DNA of 17,952 bases from Carex sylvatica (taxonomy: Eukaryota; Streptophyta; Magnoliopsida; Poales; Cyperaceae), in assembly GCA_964058845.1 (NCBI GenBank), contig CAXKVR010000515.1, positions 1-17,952 of the forward strand. The letters run 5' to 3'. Within the stretch, counting starts at the first letter, position 1, and every line of letters begins with the position of its first letter. The notes beneath the pieces are model-generated. The model saw only the letters and a program-made list of their open reading frames with translations, had not been told where the DNA came from and did no database searches. Made by a program: the position numbers and the translations under genes. Shown one piece after another: positions 8,090 through 16,730 of this stretch.

Positions 8090-10043
8090 ATGGCACCAGC
8101 CGGTGAGTGGCAAGTAGTCCGGAGAAAAAGACGTTACCCCGACAATTGAAAGACCGCCACAGAACAGCCAACGACCCAAACCAAACCCTTCCTCCCATAC
8201 CCCAACCTCCCCTCTTATGCCCAAATCCTCACTCACCACTCTCCCCCACCCTCTCCACCGCCTTCGAACAACTCGTCCAATAGCACTCCAACTATTTCGC
8301 CAAACTCCTCTAGGCCCTCATCTCCGCAACCCCTCAACTATACCTCGCCTCATAGCCCAACTGGACTGTGCTTTCCCCCGTCACCAAAATTTGAGGAATG
8401 AAGGGGCAGATGTTTCAAGTGTGGTATGCGAGGACACACCATAGCCGCATACCGTAACCAGGTCAAGTGCGGGAAGTGCTGGAAGCAAGGACATACTGGT
8501 AACTGTTGTATGAAGCAACTAAATGTGGAGGTTAAGCTGTACCAGCCAACACCAGTACACCAAGACAGATCTGAACCCATGTTTGATGAGCTGCTCTCTG
8601 GCTCCTTCCCTTACACCTCACCACCTATGCCAGCCAACAGGAAGGAAAATGTTAAGTATTATGTAAACAGAGATGTGGAATATTTCAGCGAGATCGATAG
8701 GCTCCAACGAGCAGTAATCATGCATGTAGGGGGTTTAGAACTGGAATTCAACATAGGTGAGGTGGCAGACCTAGCCATGAAAACAAAATTGGTAACAAGA
8801 GATGAAATCTCAATAGGAACTCTATCCAAAGCAAGATTCATTATCTTACTGCCCAACGGGATGGCCCCAGATACCTTTATCAGCGCAATTCCGGCATCAG
8901 TGTGGAATTTAGGGGTTTCCTTTCAGCCGTGGAGCCCACTCATAGATGGGGAAATAATGATCCCAAGGTACAAGGTTTTGCTTGAGTTAATAGGAGTCCC
9001 ACCAGAGCTATGGAGGGAGAGTGTTATCAGCGGAGCGGTAAACCAATTTGGGCTATACTTGGGCACCGTTTCGAACAAGTCACCGTCTGAATTTCAGATA
9101 TGGAGGGTGGCCATAGCCACAAATGGCCTTTCAGAGATCTCTTATCACATCACTCTCAAAGCAGGGGGCATCAAGTATCCGGTGAAGGTCTATACTTCTA
9201 AGATCATGGAGAATCCAATTTACAATGACGAAGACATGCCAAAAGAGACTCCAATCACCTCGAGATAGCCTAGGGGGACAACTCTGCCTAACTCTTCTGA
9301 TGAAGAACCAACGATGGACATGAATGAGGTTATTCATGTGCCAAGAAGAGTTATTATGCAGCTAATAAAAGAAAGGGAGACGGACTCTTTTCCGTTTGAA
9401 GTCCAACTCTACCTCCAGAGAATAGAGGCCATGGATGCCGGAGCAGGGGCACAGGAAACACATGAAACTAGAGAAATAGAGTCCGCAGAAAATTTAGAGA
9501 TGGAAACAACATGAGACCCGAGTCAGCACAACGGGTTAGGTGAGGCAGGTTTCACAACAGAGCCAGTGCGTATCACACTAGAGGACACACTAGAATTGCA
9601 GCAACAAACTGACCCCCATCTCCTTGAGAAAAGTGCATGTCAGAACTCCTATTCATCGTACCTCCTCTGCATATCCATCTAGAGAAGGAGAAATAGACAG
9701 CTGTATAGCAACAGGAGAGAAAATAGTTGGAGATAATTCTAGAAGGGCGCAGAACCCAACTCCAGTGGGCCAGAAGAGAAATTTTTTTGAAAATGAAACG
9801 GCCCAGGATATGGTGCCAGCCCAAGGCCGAGAAACACCTGTTGGATCAATTCTCACACCTGAAGGGTATTATGAAGTTAGAGTGGAATACCCCCATTGCA
9901 CTGAGATTGCACAGCGCTGTGGTCTAACTGCTAAAGTGGTGATGGAGACAGTAAATGAAGACAATGAAGAGAGACGCGCTGGGTTGCACAATAAAAAAGA
10001 AACAAAGCAAGGAGAGACTGAGGGGGGCGGGTCCATCAAGTGA
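8090..10043 (+). pseudogene. LINE ORF1 (zinc-knuckle RNA-binding protein), broken
   Basis: From the ATG at 8090 (MAPAGEWQVVRRKRR) one frame runs on through in-frame stops at 8147 (TGA), 8399 (TGA), 9266 (TAG) and 9512 (TGA), then shifts near 9610-9620 into the frame that ends at 10041-10043. The order is a basic start, a Pro/Ser-rich linker, and two CCHC knuckles. In the first knuckle (8411-8452) the final Cys is Tyr; the second (8468-8509) is intact. Then comes an RNA-binding-like region resembling the DUF4283-type part of plant ORF1 (about 8680-9130; IMHVGG, RYKVLLELIGVPPELW), and a hydrophilic tail. ORF1 would coat LINE RNA and aid reverse transcription. It cannot do so here. Confidence 0.8.
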
Positions 10044-10302
10044 CCAGGGGAGGCTGCCTCGGGTTGAGGACTTAGTAAGTGCTGAGTGTATTTTTTTGTG
10101 TGTTTGCTAAATATCTAGTATTTTTTAATGAGTTTTAAAAAAATAAAAGTATTGTCGTGGAACACGAGAGGTTTAGGGAAGGAAGAGAAGTGTAATGTTG
10201 TCAGAAATGCGATTAGAAAATCAAGATGTGATGTATGTTGTCTTCAAGAGACAAAATGGAATGAATTTAATGTTGAATTTTATTCTCGTACTTTACCATC
10301 TT

Positions 10303-10307
10303 ATTTT
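10303..10307. repeat. Target-site duplication ATTTT, left copy
   Basis: Five bases directly before the TGTTGG end of the solo LTR, identical to 12285-12289 after its CTAACA end. They lie across the Tyr and Phe codons of the LINE endonuclease. Confidence 0.88.
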
Positions 10308-10626
10308 TGTTGGGGTTTTGACATTTCAAACCCATTGATTTGATTAAGTGCGGAAAGAACGTAAAACAAAATTTTTACTTCTAATCTTAATTCAAGGATT
10401 AAACGGGATATGTCACGAAACATTCCAAGGGGTCCACCTTCCGTATTCCTTTGACATCAGAACCCTATTTAATCATTTTACAGATCTACTCCATAATTGA
10501 TTTCTAAAGCATTAATCTACTTACCAATTAAATAGATTAATATAACATGTATATACCTTGTTTTCAAATTCATATTGGAATGTAGCTGAGCGAGAAGAGC
10601 TACACCAGGGAATGATTCGTCTCAGA

Positions 10627-10644
10627 GTATCACACGTGTGATAC
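10627..10644. repeat. Perfect 18-bp palindrome with CACGTG core
   Basis: GTATCACACGTGTGATAC reads identically on both strands and centres on a G-box. It lies in the R/U5 side of the solo LTR, about 300 bp downstream of the predicted start of LTR transcription. It may be a dimer-binding site. Confidence 0.85.
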
Positions 10645-10681
10645 CTCTATCGTTTATCCACCAGGACTAACCAGAGAGCGG

Positions 10682-10687
10682 TTTATT
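10682..10687 (-). terminator. Poly(A) signal AATAAA in the solo LTR
   Basis: TTTATT on the plus strand, AATAAA on the minus strand, 270 bp downstream of the LTR TATA box. It suits the R region of an LTR that reads leftward. Confidence 0.5.
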
Positions 10688-10957
10688 TCTTATTGCCAGA
10701 AATACCGTAAACTGCGGTTTTCTGCAAAAACACTATTCATCGAGAAAAGGATGAAATAACACTATTCACGACCTACAGTTATTCTGATTCGCTAATAAGC
10801 AAAAATAGAAATACCGTGACTTTCTCAAATCTATTATTTTCAAATCTCGAATCCTGTAAACTATCGTAACCGAGAAAGAGAGAAAATAGAAACTCGAATC
10901 GATCTGACAATTCGATACGATGTGAATTAGTGATTTTCTCTCTTACCCTCACCCCTC

Positions 10958-10965
10958 TATTTATA
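10958..10965 (-). promoter_or_regulatory. TATA box of the solo LTR
   Basis: Minus strand CCTATAAATAGAGGGG, a strong plant TATA context. Transcription would run leftward from about 10930, antisense to the LINE and towards the glyoxalase-like gene. Confidence 0.7.
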
Positions 10966-10992
10966 GGCATTTGAGGAGGTTCGGGAATTACG

Positions 10993-11022
10993 AAAATGCC
11001 ATTTACCAAAATGCCATTTACA
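10993..11022. repeat. 15-bp tandem duplication in LTR U3
   Basis: AAAATGCCATTTACC at 10993-11007 and the same word with one change at 11008-11022, just upstream of the LTR TATA box in its reading direction. Confidence 0.85.
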
Positions 11023-11038
11023 GAAATTCCATTGAACA

Positions 11039-11088
11039 GATAAGGATGATGACATGTCATGTGGATAAGGATGATGACATGTCATGTG
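11039..11088. repeat. 25-bp exact tandem duplication in LTR U3
   Basis: GATAAGGATGATGACATGTC and five further bases, twice (11039-11063 and 11064-11088). Each copy holds the 12-bp perfect palindrome ATGACATGTCAT. Placed some 75-125 bp upstream of the LTR TATA box, it has the layout of a duplicated enhancer module. Confidence 0.88.
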
Positions 11089-11260
11089 TAAAAAGACCAA
11101 AATGTCTTTGGCCCAAATTTAATTTAACATCCATATAATTATTCTGAACAATTATATTTCTTGCGGTTTGTTGTTTCGGTAACTTTTATACAACGTAACG
11201 TGTACGTTTATAAATTAACCTTTTGTTTTTGCTTTGCCAATTTATATGACATTTATAATT

Positions 11261-11300
11261 TAATTATATCATGTATAATTTAATTATATCATGTATAATT
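11261..11300. repeat. 20-bp exact tandem duplication in LTR U3
   Basis: TAATTATATCATGTATAATT occurs twice without a gap. The surroundings are rich in ATAATTAATTATA words. Confidence 0.9.
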
Positions 11301-12284
11301 AATTATAACCATCTTAATATTAATTATAATCAATTTATAATTAATCAATAAGATTCTCCGATTAGCTCCTATACGGTATGACCCAATAGGATCTGTGTTA
11401 TGTTGGTAAATAGAATTAAAACTGTTTTAACTTCTATAATCATGAGAGGTATCTGGCATAACGCGTCATGACCATCCAATTACACAGATGATGCTGTACT
11501 GTACAATATCACGATCCAGTAAACTATTTTACTCGTGTCAGTTCTTTCGTCTCATAGCTATCAGATTAGTTTCAAGGTAAGTGTGTGTCATCCTTGCAAA
11601 CTTAATCTTTTCTTGATCTTGAGCAGATTATCAAATATAATTACTCTTGTAATTATACCGCTAGTAGATAATCTTACTCTATCAAGGGGCCCAGTGATGC
11701 TATAGCTCGTATAGAGATACGAGGGACAATAGTACTTTTGGTAAACCATTACTACCTCAGCTAAGTTATGTGTACCGAAAAGCTACCGTTATAACTGCGT
11801 TTTACCGACAGCGTTAGATAAAAATCACACATACACATTTCTTAGTAGGAAAGATGAATACCTCATACTTTAGAACTTAACACTGAATGAAAACATTAAT
11901 GACACATACACAATTCCATTTAATGTTTCATTCGGGGTCTGTCAAATACCATGTTCCTAGAACATGTATCTATGTGATTAAAATGACATCTCTTGTCAGT
12001 GGTCTGTAAAACTTGACCATCTTTTAATCCACATACTAACATTGTAACGGTTAATTAGTATTCCTGCTAATTACCTCGGTTAGTGACTCTTAAGAATATA
12101 TATATCATATATATTATGAAGTTTCACAATTCCAGTTATTGACTCTAGTCAGATAAAGGAATGATTCATAAATGTAATAATATTCAAGGCAACAAAATGA
12201 CAGTTTATTTAATCACTCAATTCATGAACAAAGCTTTATGATAAATTATCGTATTATTGACTTCTAGATTATTACAAACTAACA

Positions 12285-12289
12285 ATTTT
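12285..12289. repeat. Target-site duplication ATTTT, right copy
   Basis: Identical to 10303-10307. The LINE sequence resumes at GAC (Asp) at 12290, in the frame expected from the codons before the left copy. Confidence 0.88.
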
Positions 12290-15200
12290 GACAGAAACTG
12301 TGTAGCTATTTGGGCCATCAATTCAAAGGGTGCTTGCATCATTTCTTGGAAGAGGAATTTTTCATTGATGAACTCATGGGCAACAAAACATACTTGCTCG
12401 GTAATGTTAAAACATGATGCTTCAGGGGTGACCTTTCTAGTTACTAATGTTTATGGCCTGAGCACTGAAGATGGCAAGGAGGATTTTGTAGAGGAGTTGA
12501 GGAACTTATATCGGCTAGTGCACGGGCCGTGGATCATAGGTGGAGATTTTAACCTCATAAGGTGGTTAGTTGATCGCTCAGGAGATGTGCAAGGATTTTC
12601 TCTCTTGGATTTATTCAATGACCTAATTCGAGATCTACAAATAGTTGACATTCCATTAAAGAACAGAAAGTTCACCTGGTCAAGCAAGCGGCCAGAACCA
12701 GTGTTTTCGAGGATTGATCGCATCTTTGTGTCCACCGAGTGGTCTAACATATTCCCAAGAATAACCTTGACTGCCCTTGAAATGGTGGTGTCATATCAAG
12801 TACCACTTCTTATGACCTGTAAGCAACTAAACACTAGGCCGCTACCTCCAAGACTTGAAGTCTTTTGGTTCGGCTATACAGAAGTGCGACATATGGTGAG
12901 GCGGATATGGCAGGAAGATGCAGGTTTGGGGCGAGGAGAGTGCTTCAGTTTTGAGCATAAGTCTGAAATCATGCATAAAGAACTAGCAGCTTGGCATGTG
13001 TCCAGTCATGGTCAAATGGAGATTCAGATGGAGAACTGTAGATAAACCATTAATTTTTTTGACACAATAGAGGAGAGAAGGCCACTGGACAGTAGAGAAT
13101 TTGCTTTAAGACAAAAAATCCGTGAGAAAGACTATGAGTTTGCAAATAACATTGAGCGCAAGTGGCAGCAGAGAGCTCGGTGTAGATGGTTGTCTCACAG
13201 AGATGGAAATACTAGGTTCTTTCACTCATTCGCTCAGCTAAGATGAGAAAGAATAGTATTCTTAAATTGCAACATGAGGGTTTAGTGGTGAATATGCAAG
13301 ACCACATAATGAATATTTTTTCTGATCATCTCAATTCGGTGCTAGGTATAGAAGGAGAAGCCTTACCTTTTGATCCTGCACCACTATACCCGAACCCACA
13401 TGATCTACAACACTTACAGAATCCATTTATGGAAGGAGAGGTTGAACGGGCGGTGCGACAACTTGCCAAGAATAAGGCATCGGGTCCGGATGGACTTCCA
13501 AATGAATTTACTCAAATTTATTGGGAGGAAATCAAAGATGAAATAATGCGATTGATGATAGCTTTTTATAACCATATACTTGATCTTCGGTAAATTAATA
13601 AGGCTAATGTCATCATGATTCTAAAGAAGGAGGGGGCAAACACGGTACGAGACTTTAGACTGATTAGTGTGATAAACCTAGTGCCGAAAATAATCTCCAA
13701 GCTGTTGGCAAATAGATTGAGGAAACCACTACCCAACCTTATATCCCCGTATCAAACGGCCTTTGTAAAGGGTCGATTCATTGCCAAAAACTTCATAGCC
13801 ACAAGAGAGTTGCTGGCTCATGTAGCGGGCACCAAGAGGACGGCCTTGCTAGCAAAGATAGATTTCTCTAAAGCTTTTGATTCTATACAAGCGGGGGCTT
13901 AGACAAGGGGATCCACTCTCACCGATGCTATTCATAATAGCGGTGGATGTTCTTCAAAGAATGATTGAAGTAGCAAATGAGATGTTAGTGGTCTCAATCT
14001 CAAATAGGGTACAACAAGCGATAGTTGCTATGCAATATGCAGATGATACGGCTTTCGTTCTTAATGGCAATCCGGTAACCCTAATTACCTTCAAGCTAAT
14101 CCTAAGATTATTCACAAAAATCTCGGGTTTGAGCATAAACTATGAGAAGAGCAATATTGTCACCTTTGGAATGGATCAAGCCGAGATTGACATGGCAAGT
14201 GCAGTTGTTGGATGTGAGCCCACAGAACTACCTATAACCTACCTCGGAATGCAGTTAACAATAAGAAAACAATGCCGGAGTGCGTACATGCCTTTAATTG
14301 AAAAGTTGGAGAAAAAACTCTAAGGATAGAGAGGCAAGCTTATCTCATGGGGATGTAGATTACAACTAGTGACCTCGGTGCTTTCCTCTATACCAATTTA
14401 CTTCATGGAAAGTTTTGCACTTTCACAAAGGGTGATTGATAGGTTGGATCGTATCCGAAGGAATTTTTTGTGGGGGAAGAATGACGGGAAAAGGCGAATA
14501 TCTCTAATGAATTGGAAAGCGTGTGTCTACCAAAGGAGTACGGGGGTTTAGGAATATTGAATTTAAAATTACATAACACTGCACTTTTATTACGATGGTG
14601 CTGGACAGTGTATGTAAGCTCGATATCACTTTGGACTAAGGTGACAGTTATGCTGAAAAGGACGGGACCGCAACAGGGACCATGTTTCTGGATAATAGAA
14701 GGCTTTTTTTTCTGGAGGAAGTTGCTAAAGATAAAGTATGTGTTTCATTTAAGCACTAACTGGGTGATTGGGGATGGCACAAGAATATCGTTCTGGTACG
14801 ATTCTTGGAGGGGTATGCCTTTAGTGGGCAAATAATGGTGAAAGACCAAGACCGCCTAGACAAAAAATATGTTTGAAAGATGCTCTGCCAATTTGGAATA
14901 CCTTGACTCCTGATTTGCTTAATTTTCAACAAGTTCAGAGGGTGCAGCTAAATGAAAACCAAGACACCTTGTGGTGGAGATGGACAAAGGATGGAGTATA
15001 CAGTGCAAGATGAGTATACATGGTGCTGGCTGGAGTGGGGCGGTTCAATTGGAGATACCCGGAAATATGGAAGTGTAAGGCGCCAAAGAAGGTTAAAATG
15101 TTCGCACTATTTCTTATCAGAGAAAAAAATCTGACACATGATGTCATGCAAAGAAGGGGTCTCAACTGTGATATGGGGTGTGTTTTATGTGATAACTGCC

Positions 15201-15628
15201 CATATGAGACGGCTCTGCATCTTTTTTTCGACTGTCCATATGCAAGGAGGGTCCGGGCCAGTATAGAAGCTATGATCGGTGAAAAAGTCATGGTTTTCGG
15301 TGATCAATGCCTCTAACATGGGATCTATCGGTGGATCGGATTTGTACAGACAGGAAGCTAGGCAAGTTGAGATGGACATCGATGATTATGTGTGTCTGCT
15401 GGTTCATTTGGAAGCAGCGAAATGAGAGAATTTTCTGAGAAGGAAGAAGAGAAGCATGGCTGTTGGCGGATAGAGCAATTCAGGAATACTTCTTATGGGA
15501 GCGGTACTGCTGAGGGGAACTGGTTTCATGCATGATTGGCCTTAAGTGTTGTGTGAATTTTAATTTACTTATTATTGATTGGATGTTCTATAATCAGATA
15601 CTGTTGTAAACTCTGTTTTTACCCTTTC

Positions 15629-15675
15629 AATAAAATCTAGCAGTCTCTGCTAAAATGTTTCAAAAAAAAAAAAAA
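15629..15675 (+). terminator. LINE poly(A) signal and poly(A) tail
   Basis: AATAAA at 15629-15634 is followed 28 bp later by A14 at 15662-15675, marking the 3' end of the LINE. A (TA)n tract to 15695 comes next. Confidence 0.8.
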
Positions 15676-15695
15676 TATATATATATATATATATA
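15676..15695. repeat. (TA)n tract between LINE tail and MITE A
   Basis: About ten TA units. It separates the LINE poly(A) tail from the first foldback element and could be the expanded target site of that element. Confidence 0.85.
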
Positions 15696-16101
15696 GAACG
15701 GCTAAATTGCTGCTGGCAGCATTTCTGCCCGAGGTGCTGCCGGCTGTTTTTTTATTTTGTGATGTCCAAACAACAAATCCAAACAGTTAGATGTTTAATC
15801 CATATTATAATCTACTTGGAGACCAAATTTTACATTTTTCTGAATTTTTTTACTATTTATTAAGCTGGTTTGAAAACTGCTGCTTTCAATGCTACAGAAA
15901 TTTACTGAAATAAGCAGTTTTCAAACCAGCTTAATAAATAGTAAAAAAATTCAGAAAAATGTAAAATTTGGTCTCCAAGTAGATTATAATATGGATTAAA
16001 CATCTAACGGTTTGGATTTGTTGTTTGGACATCATAAAATAAAAAAAACAGCCAGCAGCACCTCGGGCAGAAATGCTGCCAGCAGCAATTTAGCTGTTCC
16101 C
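15696..16101. mobile_element. Foldback MITE A
   Basis: Two arms of roughly 186 bp (15696-15881 and 15913-16101) are inverted copies with about five mismatches and a one-base indel counted by eye. A loop of about 31 bp lies between them, axis near 15897. Outer ends read GAACGGCTAAATTGCTGCTG and, reversed, GGGAACAGCTAAATTGCTGC. There is no coding capacity. The TA-rich flanks suggest a TA target. Transcribed, it would form a long hairpin. The superfamily was not recognised with confidence. Confidence 0.8.
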
Positions 16102-16106
16102 TATAT

Positions 16107-16222
16107 ACATTTCAATATATAGATCACATCTAACGGTTCAGATCGACCATTTGGACATTGAAAACACAAAAATGAGTTATAAGCATATGTAGGGATATGC
16201 TTATATAAGCATAGTAGCCAAC

Positions 16223-16262
<40 letters not shown>

Positions 16263-16378
16263 GTTGGCTACTATGCTTATATAAGCATATCCCTACATAT
16301 GCTTATAACTCATTTTTGTGTTTTCAATGTCCAAATGGTCGATCTGAACCGTTAGATGTGATCTATATATTGAAATGT
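16107..16378. repeat. 272-bp palindrome that appears perfect, centred on (TA)n
   Basis: Bases 16107-16226 are the exact reverse complement of 16259-16378 as far as I can check by eye, with only the self-complementary (TA)n tract (16227-16258) between them; the axis is at 16242/16243. The right half is the left arm of MITE B. The left half is thus a detached inverted copy of the same terminus. Confidence 0.85.
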
Positions 16379-16680
16379 GCTTAGAGACCAAATTTTACAT
16401 TTTTCTGAAATTTTTTACTATTTATTAAGCCAATTTGAAAATTTCTGATCCAACGGTGGCTTCTGATTTTACTGTTTTGTTAAGCCATCGTTGGATCAGC
16501 GATTTTCAAAGAGACTTGACAAATAGTAAAAAAATTCAGAAAAATGTAAAATTTGGTCTCCAAGAACATATTAATATGGAGAACAAGATGAACGGTTCCA
16601 ATCGACCATTTGAACATTGAAAACACAAAAATGAGTTATAAGCATATGTGAGATATACTTATATAAGCATAGTAGCCAGC

Positions 16681-16684
<4 letters not shown>
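16259..16684. mobile_element. Foldback MITE B, flanked by (TA)n
   Basis: A 426-bp inverted repeat with axis near 16472 and a loop of only 19 bp (16463-16481). The outer ends are AGAGGTTGGCTACTATGC and, reversed, AGAGGCTGGCTACTATGC. Each terminus contains the 20-bp palindrome CTATGCTTATATAAGCATAG or a one-base variant. Arms also share the inner core GAGACCAAATTTTACATTTT with MITE A. (TA)n lies on both sides (16227-16258 and 16684-16725), which suggests a TA target. It is non-coding. Confidence 0.82.

Positions 16685-16725
<41 letters not shown>
16684..16725. repeat. (TA)n tract after MITE B
   Basis: About 20 TA units directly after the CCTCT end of MITE B. Confidence 0.9.

Positions 16726-16730
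<5 letters not shown>

Larger units (their letters stand above)
10308..12284 (-). mobile_element. Solo LTR, 1977 bp, inserted in LINE ORF2
   Basis: Plus-strand ends are TGTTGGGG and CTAACA, giving the TG...CA form of LTRs with a short inverted end (TGTTRG/CTAACA). The 5-bp duplication ATTTT flanks it. The minus strand carries TATAAATA (10958-10965) about 1.3 kb into the LTR and AATAAA (10682-10687) downstream of it, matching U3-R-U5 order, so the LTR points leftward. No gag, pol or primer-binding site was found, so it is most simply a solo LTR left by recombination between two LTRs. The family (copia or gypsy type) cannot be told from this. Confidence 0.85.
10128..15513 (+). pseudogene. LINE ORF2 (endonuclease / reverse transcriptase), broken
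   Basis: Starts MSFKKIKVLSWNTRGLG. An APE-type endonuclease is split by the solo LTR (10128-10307, resuming at 12290). The reverse transcriptase spans about 13243-14323, with ASGPDGLPNEF, DFSKAFDSI (motif A), RGLRQGDPLSP (motif B) and YADD (14036-14047). A connection region follows, then the zf-RVT region CVLCDNCPYETALHLFFDC (about 15180-15236), ending near the TGA at 15511. Breaks are stops at 13043 (TAA), 13591 (TAA), 14321 (TAA) and 14327 (TAG), frameshifts near 13235, 14515 and within 14840-14900, and a deletion at about 13884-13888. No RNase H domain was seen. Confidence 0.85.
8040..15675 (+). mobile_element. Near full-length L1-type LINE, inactive, split by a solo LTR
   Basis: Contains ORF1 with zinc knuckles, ORF2 with endonuclease, reverse transcriptase and C-terminal zinc-binding regions, an AATAAA at 15629-15634 and a poly(A) tail at 15662-15675. 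Without the inserted LTR it would be roughly 5.7 kb, near the usual size for plant L1 elements. Both ORFs carry stops and frameshifts. The exact 5' end is unclear, and 8040 is an estimate a little upstream of the ORF1 ATG. The 3' flank is a (TA)n tract and a MITE, so no target duplication could be recognised. Confidence 0.85.

Noticed and set aside
8659..8856. Minus-strand frames over LINE ORF1 and ORF2 (several)
   Set aside because: They are antisense shadows of LINE coding sequence with no independent signal.
10779..11060. 93-aa minus-strand frame within the solo LTR
   Set aside because: It spans the LTR TATA box, the presumed transcription start and tandem repeats, and resembles no gag or pol protein.
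10336..12260. Alternative insertion borders at TGATT or ATTGA
   Set aside because: Those give mismatched duplications or no TG...CA ends, and leave the LINE frame broken. ATTTT with TGTTGG/CTAACA fits all three tests.
10308..12284. Complete LTR retrotransposon or TRIM with two short LTRs
   Set aside because: I found no second copy of the terminal sequence inside, no tRNA-complementary primer-binding site and no coding region, so a solo LTR fits better.
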